This document shows positions 1 through 11,686 of a stretch of 64,000 nt of DNA, piece after piece. Positions within the stretch are counted from its first letter, which is position 1. Each line of letters starts with the position of its first letter. The position numbers and the translations under genes were made by a program. A model generated the notes under the pieces. It had not been told where the DNA came from and did not search any database. It was given only the letters and a program-made list of their open reading frames with translations. This DNA is from Lunularia cruciata (taxonomy: Eukaryota > Streptophyta > Marchantiopsida > Lunulariales > Lunulariaceae). The stretch lies in the NCBI GenBank assembly GCA_948567375.1, contig OX419755.1, forward strand, positions 54,640,291-54,704,290, given 5' to 3'.

Positions 1-276
1 GCTCATATACCAATGAAACATGACAAATCATGCACAACTCCCCTTACCTCCAGCAAAGTGAATTATTCTCCTCTTGTTATCACATACTACTTGTCCATTT
101 ATGGATTATAATGGATTTAATGGATTTCCCCTATCAATGGTTGGTCTTTGAGCCAAGGAAAATAGTGTACAATCAACTAATCCGACTTACCTAAGAAAAT
201 CTTTCTTGGCAAATATAGATGAACTCAGCTCTCTTTCTTCTTGCTTGGGATATTTCACTTCTTTCCCAAATATTGA
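1..276. other. Unassigned AT-rich sequence left of element M1
   Basis: No supported gene. The sequence is AT-rich, has no long reading frame and shows no match to the corresponding flank of M2 (left of 41800). It is therefore probably the flank into which M1 inserted, or another decayed repeat. Confidence 0.4.
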
Positions 277-830
277 TATCATGCGTATATACACCACTAC
301 ACAACATAAATCACTATCAAAATCATACACTATAGAGGCACAAATCACATATCAATCATACATGGACTGTAAAGTGCCAAAATAATCAATTTGTTCTCAG
401 CTTGAATCACATTCAATCAAATCAGTACTTGATCTATCACTCAACAATCTGCCAACAATTGGGCATTGATTATAGTCAAGCCACACCTACTCTAGCTAAG
501 AGACTCCAAGTGATGCTTGTCAACCTCTGTCCACCATAGCCAAAAACTCAAAGGCTCAACATTAAAGAAGTGAGCTCTCTGGAACTGCACTTCAAAAGTA
601 TACCCCCTAATCTTGACCTAAGTCTCCAATCCTAATGGTCTCATTGATGGTACACCTAATGGTGCAAATAGTGCAAGTGATGGTGGGCCTGACCATGTAG
701 TCAATACCCTAAACAAAATATTTGATCGTCAATAAGTAGTCTATGAGTAACTACCAAAATATTTATGACTACCAACATTACTACTCCAGCATTCAAGCAA
801 TCTAGGTGCAATGCTACAAATGGCATGACA
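277..830 (-). repeat. LTR of element M1 (3' LTR in element sense)
   Basis: The right edge, read on the minus strand, begins TGTCATGCCATTTG, the same start as the M3 LTR at 58164. The left edge corresponds to M2 position 41800 (TGTCATGCG, here mutated to TATCATGCG). Start TGTCATGC and end GCATGACA form an 8-bp inverted terminus typical of an LTR. Positions 384-720 match the M3 LTR (58290-58600) in reverse complement. About 100 bp at 277-383 is repeated next to the LTR at 831-925. The LTR is shorter than that of M3, so it is internally deleted or a variant. Confidence 0.6.
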
Positions 831-1100
831 ATTGCTACATAATATACATTGTTTTCAACATCATACACTATAGAAGCACAACTCACACATAAGTTATATC
901 ATACATGGAATCTAATGTGCCATAACTGCCTCCCTAGTTGGCGGTTAGGTCCCTCCAACTCTAGATAACCATCTACTCCAAGTATGTGGTATCTCCTGTG
1001 GTGGGTAAAAGATCAAGGGGTCGGGTGCTATTGAGCCCCATTGTTAGTAGCTTGTTTGCAAACTATACCATATAAAGGATGAATTAGCTATAGATTGAGT

Positions 1101-1235
1101 ACATTTAGGACATAACCATTGTCCATGAGCAACTACTGTGAGAAGAGGAGTCAAACATGCCATATGCCATCCTCTCAAAGAACTATCACACACTAATATA
1201 GTAGCAACTCCACCAGAAGAGCCGTATAACATACA
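1101..1235 (-). pseudogene. PHD finger at the C-terminus of M1 polyprotein
   Basis: The minus strand encodes a C4HC3 zinc-finger pattern: CMLYGS, then ILVCDSS, RGWHMAC, and WLCPKC at the end. Two ligands are mutated (second Cys to Tyr, fourth Cys to Ser), but His, Cys6 and the final W-x-C-P-K-C are intact. M2 (42081-42215) keeps the ligands lost here, so together they support a real PHD finger. PHD fingers of this type commonly bind histone H3 tails; binding here is inference. Confidence 0.7.
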
Positions 1236-1854
1236 TCACAAGTGCCAAGCTTGGATCCATAGTACCATTGATGTTTGGGAGGTGGCATGGCACATAATTG
1301 CATACATGATCCTCCTAAAAAACACCATCACACCCTTCCAACACAAGGACTCCAAATGGCAAGACCTCACGCACTTTCAAGATAATGCAGCCTGTAGAAA
1401 CATCAAGTGTTGTTGATGTTGTTTATTATAAATATACATAGTCACTTGGATGAAATTGAAAAATCAAGGGTCTTTAAATGGTAGCATAGCATAAGGTATT
1501 CTTATGTTGAGCAATCACCAAGTTCTCAAAGGCCATTGACATCACCCTCTGAAAGATCTCTACTTGTTGAGAACATGCACTCACCCATACTTCTATATAT
1601 CAACAATAAAGGTCTAGTGAAGTCCAAACTCCAATGGTAACCCAATCCCATGATAAGTAATGGGTGTAACTATGGCATAAGATCATTATATGATGCTCTA
1701 ACTTGGTCACAAACCACATATCTACCAAAAAATTGTTGTACATTGGTCTGCATATCACACCACCAATAAGGATTCTAGAGTAAACTATATGGCTACTTTA
1801 CTCCAAAATGTCCTAGCTTTTCATGAGCATGACGGACCAACTATGGTCTCTAAG
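1236..1854 (-). pseudogene. M1 integrase C-terminal remnant
   Basis: Matches M2 42260-42600 and 43085-43340 on the minus strand: the region between the integrase core and the PHD finger, then sequence just before the core. The core (M2 42600-43080) is absent, a deletion of about 480-500 bp. The right end is the insertion site of the solo LTR at 1855. Confidence 0.6.
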
Positions 1855-2592
1855 TGTAATACCAATAGTTAGATAGATGATTAGAGATGAAATTTGGTTT
1901 GGTAACATCTGGAAGGATGTTATACATGACGGACAAAGTAGATAAGCTCTCAAAGGTATTACCAAAAGAGTACTTCTACTAATATGCCAAAAACCAAACA
2001 TGCTTGGAAACTTTAGAATCAATAGCTAGGCATATGATCTAGAGGTGAAACTTGAAGTGGTAACATCTGGAAGGATGTTACACATGATGAAGAATGTAGA
2101 TCAGATATAGGTATCCCCAAAAGAAAACTTCTACTAATAGGGTGAAAGCCAAAATAAGCTTGAAAACTTTATAGGCAATTTTGGAGGCCTAAACGGATGA
2201 ATTAGGCCTAAAAATGTGAAAAATCTCCCCCAAAAAAGGAAAGGCTGGCCTTCCTTCCCTCCAAGTTTGTCTTGCCAAGAGCTTTCCAATGGTACCTCAC
2301 CCACATGATTTTGAGATTTCTATAGGAAGAACCCTTAAAAGATTCCTTCTGGTCAAAGCCTATTTGACCAACCAGATGAGACCAAGACCGACATGTCACC
2401 CATCCAAGCAAGTAATCTAAGGGTGGAGCTTGCTGATAGGTCACCTATGGTGGAGCTTCCTTAGAGGAGATCCTCCTTGGCTATCTTATAAAGAGAAGGT
2501 GCTCATTTGGGGCATTGGAGGATTGAGGGTGAAATCTATGTTTTCTCTCTTGTCTCTCTCTTGAAGAGTTCTCTTGTCCTTGGAATATTACA
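1855..2592 (+). repeat. Solo LTR, chromovirus family LTR-1
   Basis: 738 bp, starts TGTAATACCAATAG and ends GGAATATTACA, flanked by the 5-bp duplication CTAAG (1850-1854 and 2593-2597). M2 carries the empty site (TTGAG within 43335-43345). It is about as long as the LTRs of the full chromovirus at 49185-55816, in opposite sense. A TATATAATAAAG-like promoter is decayed here. It arose by recombination between the LTRs of one inserted element. Confidence 0.9.
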
Positions 2593-2597
2593 CTAAG

Positions 2598-4052
2598 ATG
2601 GAAGTGGTACAACTTGCACTCTACCTTTTATCCTATATACAAAGAAGGTGTATGCTCTCCAACCGCATGGCTTGCTAAAGAACACAGTCTCTCTTCTTGG
2701 CTCCAACTATGCCACCCGCAACACCAATGCAAAGATAGTCCATCAATAATACATCATCATGAATGTCTTGTTGAATTGTACCACTATCTCTACTCTTTGG
2801 ATCTATGACCTCAACAACTCCTCTTGTATGCATTGAGAGAGATACCACCAAAGCCTCAAAAAATATGCAAAGAAAGGTAGATGCATCCCAACTTGGCACC
2901 ATCTCCTCATTTGTGTCACCATGCTAATGTGCTCTAGTCTGATCCTATTGGTTGGCACATGGGTTTCTACTCAACCCATCCGCATCATGGTTCACCACTC
3001 TAGGTCTTTGAATAACCGTGAAATAATACTCTTGTAAAATCAGAGCCCATCGTACAAGCTTCCTTGAAAGCTTGTCGGACTCCATCAACCACTTCAATGG
3101 CTAATGATCAATGATGAGAGTAAAAGGGTTGCCAAATAAGTTACATAAAAATGTGCTATTGCCCATACTTCTGCTAGGCACTCTCCTTCATATAAACTAT
3201 ACTTTTCCTCCACTAAATTGTTGGAGTGACTAGCAAAGGCCACCACAAACTCTTTCCACATATCATCATGTTGGGTGAGCATTGCTGCAAGCTCCAAAAT
3301 ATTCCAATCAGTGTGAACCTAAAATGGTTGTCCTTTGATTGGTCTTCTCAAAATGGGAGCAAATGTCAACCTTTCCTTAAGCTCTACAAAAGCTCTCTCT
3401 TGCTCAACTTCCCAACACAACTCATGTGTAAGCTTGGTCAGCTTTGCTTTGTAAGGCCTTGGCACTTGCACTTAATCCTCTAACATAACAGCAATAGAAG
3501 TTTGCCAACCCAAGGAATGCTTGCACTCTGCTCACATCTGTAGGCCAAGGAATACGTGCAATAGCTTCCACCTTGGTCTATAGAACACCAAGTCCTCCAA
3601 GGTAGATAGTGTGACCCAAATACCCAACTTGCTTATAGAAGAATCTACACTTCCCAAGATGTAATTTGAGTCCATGAGATCTCAACCTCTCAAACACCTC
3701 TAAAAAATGTCTCTCATGCTTCTCCAAAATAGTGCTAAAGACCAAAATTTCATCAATATAACACCAAGCAAAATCCAATCTAGCTAGGATCTTGTCCATG
3801 ACCCTCTAGAACTTGGCAAAAGTATTCTTTAACCCAAATGTTAAGAATCTACATCGACATAACACGTCCTTGCCATGAGGATCAATAGCCCAAAATGCTA
3901 TCTTGGACTTATCCTCTTCCTTGATTGGCAACTAATGATATCTTGCTTGAAGATCCAAAAGTATTGAAGATCTTTGCATGCCCAATTACATCAAAGATCT
4001 CCTTTGGTGTAGGCATGGCATACCAATCAGTACTAGTCTGTCAATTGATAGG
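2598..4052 (-). pseudogene. M1 reverse transcriptase and RNase H remnant
   Basis: Minus-strand frames encode RT around 3578-3799, with a YIDEIL version of the YxDD catalytic motif and the following GLKLHLGKCRFF thumb motif, then RNase H toward 2675-3300. Stops and frameshifts break it. It aligns with M2 43350-45540. The left end of the block is next to the CTAAG duplication of the solo LTR; the right end is cut by element G at 4053-4057. Confidence 0.75.
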
Positions 4053-4057
4053 ACAAT

Positions 4058-6125
4058 ATTGTACTTTGCTTGTCTCTCTCTAGGAACACACAAGATGCCT
4101 AGATGTAGAACCTATAGATTATGGGTTGTAGATAAACCTTTCCTTACTAGTTTGAGCATTCATGGATCCCAACTAGTAGAACCCTTCACTCTAGGTTTTG
4201 GTATTCTTGCTATTGAGTAGGGTAGTAATGGACAACCTAACCTGCCATCATAACACATAGTCTTGGAAAATATACACATCAGTTCCAACATTACCAAAGA
4301 GGAATACACATCACTCCTAGAAGGAAAGAACCTAAGTGCAATACTTGCACACCAATCCAAACCAACTGGATGTACAAACAGACATGCAAGCACAAAGAGG
4401 GTCTAATCACAAAAATTCAACAATAACTCTCTATGCTTTTGTTGGAATTGAGCTTTAGAGCACTCTTACTCTATAAGCAAGCTCATTTCAACATGTACTC
4501 CAATCTTCCTCCAATATATTGTAATACTCCGAGGACAAGAGAAGAGAGAAAACACAGATTGCACACTCAAACATTTGATGCCCCAAGGGAGCACCTTCTC
4601 TTTATTATATAGACAAAGAGGATCTCCTACAAGGAAGCTCCACCATAGGATTAGGGACACAGATAGGTGACATTTCAGCAAGCTCCACCCTTAGATTACT
4701 TACTTGGATGGGTGACCTGTCTGGTCTAGGTCCTATCTGGTTGGTCAAACGAGCTTTGACCGGAGGGAATCTTTTAGGGAATCTTCTTGTAGGAATCTCA
4801 GAATCACATGAGTAAGGTACCGTTGGAAAGCTCTCGACGAGACAAACCGGGAGGGAGGGGAGGCCAGCCTTTCCTCTGTTTGGGGGAGGGGGGAGGAATC
4901 TGCACATTTTCGAGGCCTAATTCATCCGTTTAGGCCTCCGAAATTGCCTTCAAAGATTTCAGGCATATTTTGGTTCCTACTCTATTAGTAGAAGTCCCTT
5001 TTTGGTGATACCTCTTTCTGATCTGTTTAGTCCATCATGTGTAACATCCTTCCAGATGTTACCAAACCAATTCTCACCTTTAAATCATATGTCTAGCTAT
5101 TGGTTCTAAGGTTCTCAAGTCTATTTTGGTTTCTGCCCTATTACTAGAAGTACTCTTTTGGTGATACTTCTATCTGATCTATTTTGACCATCATATATAA
5201 CATCATTCTAGATGTTACCAAACAAAATTTCACATCTAGATCATATGGCTAACCCTTGGTATTACATATATACTTCAGTCTTCAATCAATTTATACTCCA
5301 AGTGGAGTAATCCTATGTCTTTTTGATGAGGAAAATCCTATTTCTAACCCCTTGATTCAATCAATCAAATCTCCCATAGAATTGACTCAAATCACTTATT
5401 CTAGTCTCCAAAGTATACCCTATTAGCTCCTCTCTCCAAACATGGTCTTGTCTCTTTGAATGCCCTTCCAAAACTCCTTTGATGTTCCAAAACTCCCTGA
5501 CTTCTCCCCTTGGAACCCAATCTCTTGCAATTTTGTCATTAAACCTCTTGACTTTTTGACAAGTGGACCACACAACTCCACCTTGAAGCTCATGAGAAAA
5601 ATTGAGCCATTCACCATCTACAAGAGCACATAGATTGTCAAGTACTAGAATTGCTACTAAATAGCATTGGAAGGTCAATAGGATCTAGGTTTTCCATCAT
5701 CAACTCTTTTAACGTGCCACCATCCAGTCTCATAAGCCATCATGGTGTAGAATCTGAAGCTTGATGAGAAAAGGATTTTGGAGTGGCAAATTGGGAGCAT
5801 GGGACATCTCCTACTCAATTGCTCTTTCTAATGCTTGATCTCCATGCTTTGCTACAATTCTCACTCTCAACATCCTCCTCCTGCTTGAGACTCTTCTAAC
5901 TAAAACATACATTCCTCTTACCTCTCCACCACCTTTATACATAAGAGCACTCAAAGAATACTAGATCATAATCCATGTAGCCAATTGTATACATGTACAT
6001 AGATTGCTCACATGGCAATAGCTCAACCAGGGCACCCATCATACAACCTACTCCATCTTGATGGAAATAAACCACACATATAAACCATACTAGTTTACTT
6101 TTTCATGGGCTACCACAACATGACA
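4058..6125 (-). repeat. 3' LTR of element G (carries solo LTR-1)
   Basis: Matches 15910-18130 from the ACTTTGC block near its left end to CCACAACATGACA at its right end. The two copies differ because this one holds a 747-bp solo LTR with its duplication and lacks about 900 bp present at 16437-17340 in the other. LTR termini TGTCAT...ATGACA are inverted repeats; at this left end they are mutated. Confidence 0.8.
4520..5266 (-). repeat. Solo LTR, chromovirus family LTR-1, in LTR of element G
   Basis: 747 bp, TGTAATACTCC...GGTATTACA, flanked by TATAT (4515-4519 and 5267-5271). The other LTR of element G keeps the empty site, a single TATAT at about 16365, so the insertion is later than element G. 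A TTTATTATATAGA block at about 4602 is the TATA region of the minus-sense LTR promoter. Two related 150-160-bp segments lie in tandem at roughly 4970-5110 and 5110-5260. Confidence 0.93.
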
Positions 6126-7558
6126 TCCAACCCCTCTAAACCTATGCATCCTTTGATATGAACCAACTGATCAGACCATATGTTATGGTTGCAATCATAC
6201 CACCTCCTTATTTGAGTGGTTAGACTTATCATCCTCTAGCAATAGATTTTCATCTTGGAACTGAAAGAGATCAAATACTTTTGCTAACTTCCTCTATGTT
6301 CAAGGTTTCTTCTTGTTGCTTGAAGAGCTTGACACGCTTGCTTGCAATTGGAATCTTCAGTTTGCTCCCATCTAACTCTTGAAGAGAGTAAGTAACATTA
6401 TCCAACACACTAACAACCACATGAGGTCCAAACCAATGCTTTGAGAATTTCCTCACAACACTATGTTGGTTATCTAGCCTACTATCAAAGTCTAGCGCCC
6501 AATCTCCTTGAATATCTCTTGCCTTCAAGCAATAGCTTTTGTCAAATCTGTCTTTATTTCCAAGCTGTGCTTTCTCAAGCCTCTCATTGCTAGCTCAACA
6601 TCCTCTGCCCTTTTCTCCAATTGATGATCTTGAGTGCTAGAAGCTCCTCCCTAGATATGTGATCTTCCCAAGGTAGGACACTCCAAGTAGATATTTTCTC
6701 CTCAATTAGCATAATTGGTTTTTACCCATGCATCAACTCCACTAGCATGTAGCTGGTTACAAAACTATGTGTGGTACAATCTGCCCATAAAGCAAATGGT
6801 AAGAGCCTTGGCCACTCTTTCACTCTCCCTTGGCATGCTTTCACAATAGGTGGATGACCATGCACTCTTGGCATTTCCTTCCGGGTTGTAAGCTGGAGTA
6901 AGAGCTAGTTTGACTCCACATCTCTCAAAGAAAGCCTTAAATTTTTTTGTATTTAACTCTCCTTGATCCACTGTAATTTTTCCAACACACCCGTATCTAC
7001 AAACCATATCCTCTAGCAGAAACCTACAAATTACTTCATTGGTTTTGGTCCTCAAGGCTCATCCTTCCACCTGGTAAGACAAATCCTCCCATACCAAAAC
7101 CAAGTACCACACCTGTCATATCCCAACTGGCATAATAACTAGATCCACAACCCACTTGAAATGCATCACAAGAGGATAGGTAGGATGCAATCCATCTCTA
7201 TGTTGAATATGTGAGTATGTTTGGCAGATTTTACGTGTCTCCACAAACTGAACTACATCTTGATACATATGCCACTAATACATCTCCTTTAGTTTAGAAA
7301 AGGTAGCATAAATACCCCTATGTCCAGCCCACAAGCTCTCATGGAATTCTCTAATCAGTAGCTTCTTGGTCTCCTCCTTGCATACAACTTGTTGTAGAGG
7401 CTCATCACTCCATTTAGCTTTCTTCTACAAATAACTCCCTTCTAAAAGATAATTATATGCATTTTGCCTCAATTGTTTGTACCAAGTGTCATTCCATTCT
7501 GGTTGCTTGGTCAAGGAGGTAAAGTAACCCCCAATATCTAACCATTCTCTTTCATAGA
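6126..7558 (-). pseudogene. Element G integrase
   Basis: Minus-strand frames read the integrase in order. Near 7300-7430 is the HHCC-region text EFHESLWAGHRG. At 6765-7055 are the core blocks ITVDQGE and LTPAYNPEGNAKSAW. The C-terminal GPHVVVSVLDN block lies at 6271-6528. Stops interrupt it. Sequence just before 7558 reads YEREWLDIGGYF, the linker between RNase H and integrase, and joins in frame to the sequence at 11342 once element K is removed. Confidence 0.8.
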
Positions 7559-7561
7559 TGT

Positions 7562-8351
7562 AACAACCTAGAAAATATCACTTTTGCGGTAATCGGGTAA
7601 GTAAAGTTCATTCCCGCAGAGATACTAGTCAGAAATTTCCAAATACGAAGTCAAAAGTCACAATGTAGTTCTTCTTGGTTGCATCTTTAATCTCTCAGGC
7701 AGAAACCACACCCAGAAGAGAGTAACAAGCACTGATTTGCAGTCTTGTCACAAATTCACACTTCTTAATCACAACTCCAACAAATCTTTCCAAACAATCT
7801 TGATTGTGATGATTCAGGCTCTCTCGAAAACAACACTTCACTACAAAACGACTTTGCCTCAGAATTTTGTTCCACCCTTCCACTGAAGGCACAACTTCCT
7901 CGATTGAAATTGCTTCACATCAACCTTGCACTGCACTCAAAAATGCGGAATACTACCAACACTACAATTCCTCTCAGATCTGTCAAGGCATTGCTCTGAT
8001 TGCACTTCATTCAGAATCAAACACACAAAATGAAGATCAAGGCTACGGAATCCAACATCCAACAAGCACATTGACTTGCACTTTGAATTTCTCCAAACAC
8101 TCACAAACACAGTACAACGTTGATACTCGGAATCAAGCTTAAGCAACGAGCAATGCTTCACAACACTTCGCTTTATCTATTCTCAGACATTATGAGCACT
8201 AAACAACATGATACTACAAATGCCACTCTTAAGTAGTGAACAAATCAACAGTTCTAACAACTATACCGTTCTACAACAACTTTTTTAACCTGCAGATTCG
8301 AAATGTCAATGCACCTCTTCATATTTGTCTCTTCAAATCTCAAAAATGTTT
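7562..8351. other. 3' non-coding part of element K
   Basis: About 790 bp after the end of the K reading frame. Small frames on both strands have no recognisable domain. No copy of the opposite element end was found here, so direct LTRs are not supported. Confidence 0.5.
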
Positions 8352-10964
8352 CTAATCCGATCCGATGTCTACTTCATCATTGGCTTTCAAACCCAAACCC
8401 AAAGTAATCTTACTTCCTACTACTCTGTCCTTGGGTTTCATATCTTCTACTTCTTCTACCAAATCCAACAATTCTCTTTCCTGATCTGAAATTCCACTAG
8501 TGGGTAACCCTTCTAAACCTTCATCTCTTGACCCACTCTTCTTTAATGTCTCCAATGGTAACTCCAAAGACATCTGCACTCCTATGTTATCTACTTTGGG
8601 TTTTGCTCTGACATCTTTTTGAAGTTTTTCTATCTCCAATTTCACTAAGTCTAATCTAATCGCAATATTGTCTTCTACCTCTAAGATCTTCCTATCTACA
8701 CGAGTCCTGAGACTTATAAGTAGCGCATTCAAATCTGTATCTTTCACTTATCTTTGCCTCGTCTCTTGCACCAACAATTTCAACTCGTGCAACCTTGTCT
8801 CTTCAATTTGAACACTAGCCTCTGTACTCAGCATCGCGTTCATCCTGAGGACTATCTCCTTCAACGGCTCCAATCGCATTTTTCTTTCTCGCTCTCGATC
8901 TGCAAGCCAATCCTCCCTATACATTGCCAACTCTACTTCAAACTCGGCTTTCACCGTTTCCTTCTCCTTCTACTTTTGTACAACCTTCTCCTCCTGATTA
9001 CGAAGTAACTCTCGTAATCTCTCTTCTTCCCTATATTGTCCTGCTAACTCTCTTTGCCAGAGTTGCTTCTTCTCTTCTACACTCTCCATCACCCTATCGA
9101 GCTCTTGATCCTTTGTGGCTACTCTTGCCATAGCATGGATAAGTTCTACTCTTTAATCAACAAACTGCTGCTTCAAGATCTCATATTCTGCTACCTGCCT
9201 TTCCCTTGCTATGTCACTCTTCTTAACAAGCTCTTCTTGATATCTCACTTCTCTCTTCAGGTCTTCAATTACTTGAGTCTTCACTACTGCCTCCGCTCGC
9301 AGTACTTCACTTTCCTCCTCTCCTCAGGTTATGATTTTCTTCAACTCCGAGTTCTCTTCTTCTAACCGCGCTAAGGCCTGCAACACAGTCTTCACCTCCG
9401 GACACTTTGATTGCATCTCCTTCTTCTTGTGTTCTAACTTCACCAATAGAGGACACACCACTTCCCGTAGGTACTCGACTCCATCGCTCGCTACTACCTC
9501 TTCTTGCGTAATAACTTCCCTTTGTACTTCGTGTTCATCCAATACTTGCCTTCTTCTCTGCAGTCTTTGTATTGGAACTGACGCCTCACTTCCCAAGCTT
9601 TCATTTATTTCTTCTTTCACATTACTCAGACCTGCATCATGCTTTGCCTTGCGTCTTGAGCGGACTTCCCTCTGAACTGCGATCTTCTTCTCTTTGGCTG
9701 CAGGTACCTCATCTTCCAACTTTGTGTTGTCCTCGGCCTTGGTTTTTGCCTGCACTTCTTCTTCCTCCTCTGTAGCAACTGGCACCAATGTCATTTCTCT
9801 ACCCTCATCGCTGTCGCTACTAGTATCTCTACTTTGTAGCGTTAGCTTGGGCTCCTCCTCGTGTTCCGAGTCTTTGGTCTTGCGCTTGGCTTCACCTTCC
9901 GAGTCTTCATCTTCTGACTCGATCACCACCATGCCTCGCCTCGGGTTTCCTCTTCTTGTCTTCCAAGGTTTTGTCTTGTCTTTGGCTTTGCCCTGCTGAC
10001 TTTGCTTCTTCAATTTTGGAGTACTCACTTCTATCTCCACATTCTTCTCCGTCTTCTTGTAGTACTCGTCGGTGCTTCTGATTTGTAAGATGTATTGCTG
10101 CTCCTCTACGTCAACTTCCCTTCTCAAATCAGGATGGAAATGCGATACCATCCGAGTTTGCTCCACCGAGTTCAGCAAATTCAACCCGAGGTAGAAATGG
10201 GCTGCAAACGGCACGATGTAATGTGGAGGCGACTTATCCCACAGATTCCACACCATTTATCGCGTTCTCCCATGGAAACAGCTTGCCCAATTAATTGGTT
10301 CTCCTGCAAACAATTTGTGAAAGAACACCGCTTGGTGTTTCATCACATAGGTTGTTCTCTCCGGCTTCAAGATTGCCATCAAAGCACTCACAATTCCCCT
10401 CTTGATAGGATCTTTGTAGTTCTCGACTTTGTACCCATTCTTTGTTTGCTTTGACGAGAATGCATCCTTCACTTCTTGGGTTTCCTTGGCTATCTCTCCC
10501 TTCCCCAAGAACGTGGCACCCTGCTCCATGCCTGCTTCCTTCCCGGGTACTAATTTCCAATCCGACTCTGTCCAGCGAGCCGGATTTCCTCTCTTCCCTT
10601 CTTCCTCGGGTCCATTGAGACACTTGCTCTCGATGATCTCAATCATGAAACCTGGAAAACTAAAATTCCAGTTCCATGCCAAGAATGTAATCCAAAGTTG
10701 GCTCAAGACTTCAATTCTTGCGATTACATCCAACCTCCAAATTGCATGATTCCTCACGGCAAATTTGGAGTTCTTCTTTCCTCCTCTCATATCTCTTGCT
10801 TTCTCACTGACTCTCGGTTTCACTCTTGCAACTTCTCCCTTACATAATAGCGCATCTCCAACTCTATTTCCCTTCACACGATCACCTACAGGACGACTTC
10901 TCAACGGCAAAGGAAAATTGCTCGACATTGCTTCATTGTGAGCTTGATTTTTATAGAGTTGCAC
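8352..10964 (-). pseudogene. Element K long ORF: coiled-coil protein of unknown function with five in-frame stops
   Basis: One minus-strand frame of 871 codons stays open apart from TAA at 10257, TGA at 9324, TAA at 9153, TAG at 8970 and TAA at 8748, with no frameshift. The N-terminal ~240 codons look globular (tryptophan-rich, ending near the text KLFAGEPINWAS). An acidic and basic low-complexity tract follows (ESEDEDSEGE, EEEEE, KKIAVQREVRSRRK). The last ~450 codons are charged, heptad-like coiled coil. No known family was recognised. All stops are one C-to-T change from CAA, CAG or CGA, so this was probably an intact gene when inserted. The first ATG (10964) overlaps a TATA-like box; Met13 (10926-10928) is an alternative start. 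Confidence 0.65.
10947..10955 (-). promoter_or_regulatory. TATA-like box ahead of the K ORF
   Basis: The minus strand reads TATAAAAAT inside the first codons of the longest frame. If used, transcription would start downstream of the first ATG and favour a shorter protein. Inference from position and consensus only. Confidence 0.3.
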
Positions 10965-11346
10965 TTTCTTTGTCTCTCTTCAATTCAAGTTTCTACGAGA
11001 AATCACACCTCTTGCATGCACCTGTCACTGTCAATCATAGTTTGCGTGTATGGGCCGTTGGTTTTTGAACGGTCCCTTCTTGAATTTCTCGCCCCAACGA
11101 AAGGTTGTTAGACAGACTTTGCCTCGAGTTGAGCTCCCCCCAATACAAAGACTCCTTACTTTGAGTTGTATGCTGATAGGGCATGTCCGAGTACTTCGCC
11201 TTATGACCTGAAGTCACTTTACTTTGGGTTTCATCCCAAAGACTCTTTTCTTCACCTTCTTCGGCCATACAGGCACAATCCGACTTCTCTATACACTTCT
11301 TCTTCTCTACTTTGAAAATAAAATAAAATGTGGGCACCACAATAGA

Positions 11347-11686
11347 GCTCTTCCATGAAGACTTTGGGTTGCTCATACTCTCCTACTTGAGCCCTTGAGA
11401 AGAAAGTAGTGCAGATAACTTTGGTATCATCAATCATCAACCCCTCATCTTGATACTCAACCCAAGATAGTAGATCTGCTATTGGATTATCTTTGTTGGC
11501 TATGTGTTGGAACTCAAGACTCAAGGACTTGATGTATGCTATCCACTTGAGCATTGCAATGTTCAAGGAATTACAATTTGTTATCATACCCAATAGTGGC
11601 AAACAATCTATCTCTAGTATAATTGATGCACCAATCAAGTAGTCCTTCTCTAACTTCATCATTATAATGCTCCCCATAGCTCTCAT
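11347..11686 (-). pseudogene. Element G RNase H domain
   Basis: The minus strand encodes ILEIDCLPLLGMI, LKWIAYIKSL and FQHIANKDNPIADLLS, the order and spacing of the gypsy RNase H C-terminal half including the HxxxxNxxAD block. It ends at the K insertion site. Confidence 0.8.

Larger units (their letters stand above)
7559..11341 (-). mobile_element. Element K: 3.8-kb insertion carrying a coiled-coil ORF and no recognised replication gene
   Basis: 3783 bp, TGTAACAACC at one edge and GGGCACCACA at the other, flanked by ATAGA (7554-7558 and 11342-11346). Removing the element and one duplication copy joins the two halves of element G in frame (EELY to EREWLDIG), so the ends are precise. TG...CA ends and a 5-bp duplication suggest integrase-mediated insertion, yet no LTR pair, RT, integrase or transposase is visible. 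It carries one long minus-strand frame (8352-10964). It has more CpG and fewer lesions than its host element, consistent with younger age. Confidence 0.8.

Noticed and set aside
8754..9999. Several plus-strand frames opposite the K ORF
   Set aside because: Leucine/serine-rich mirror images of the acidic coiled-coil strand; no domains.
8748..10259. Stop-codon recoding in the K ORF
   Set aside because: All three stop types occur and each is one C-to-T change from a sense codon; the same lesions are found in every neighbouring element. Decay is simpler.
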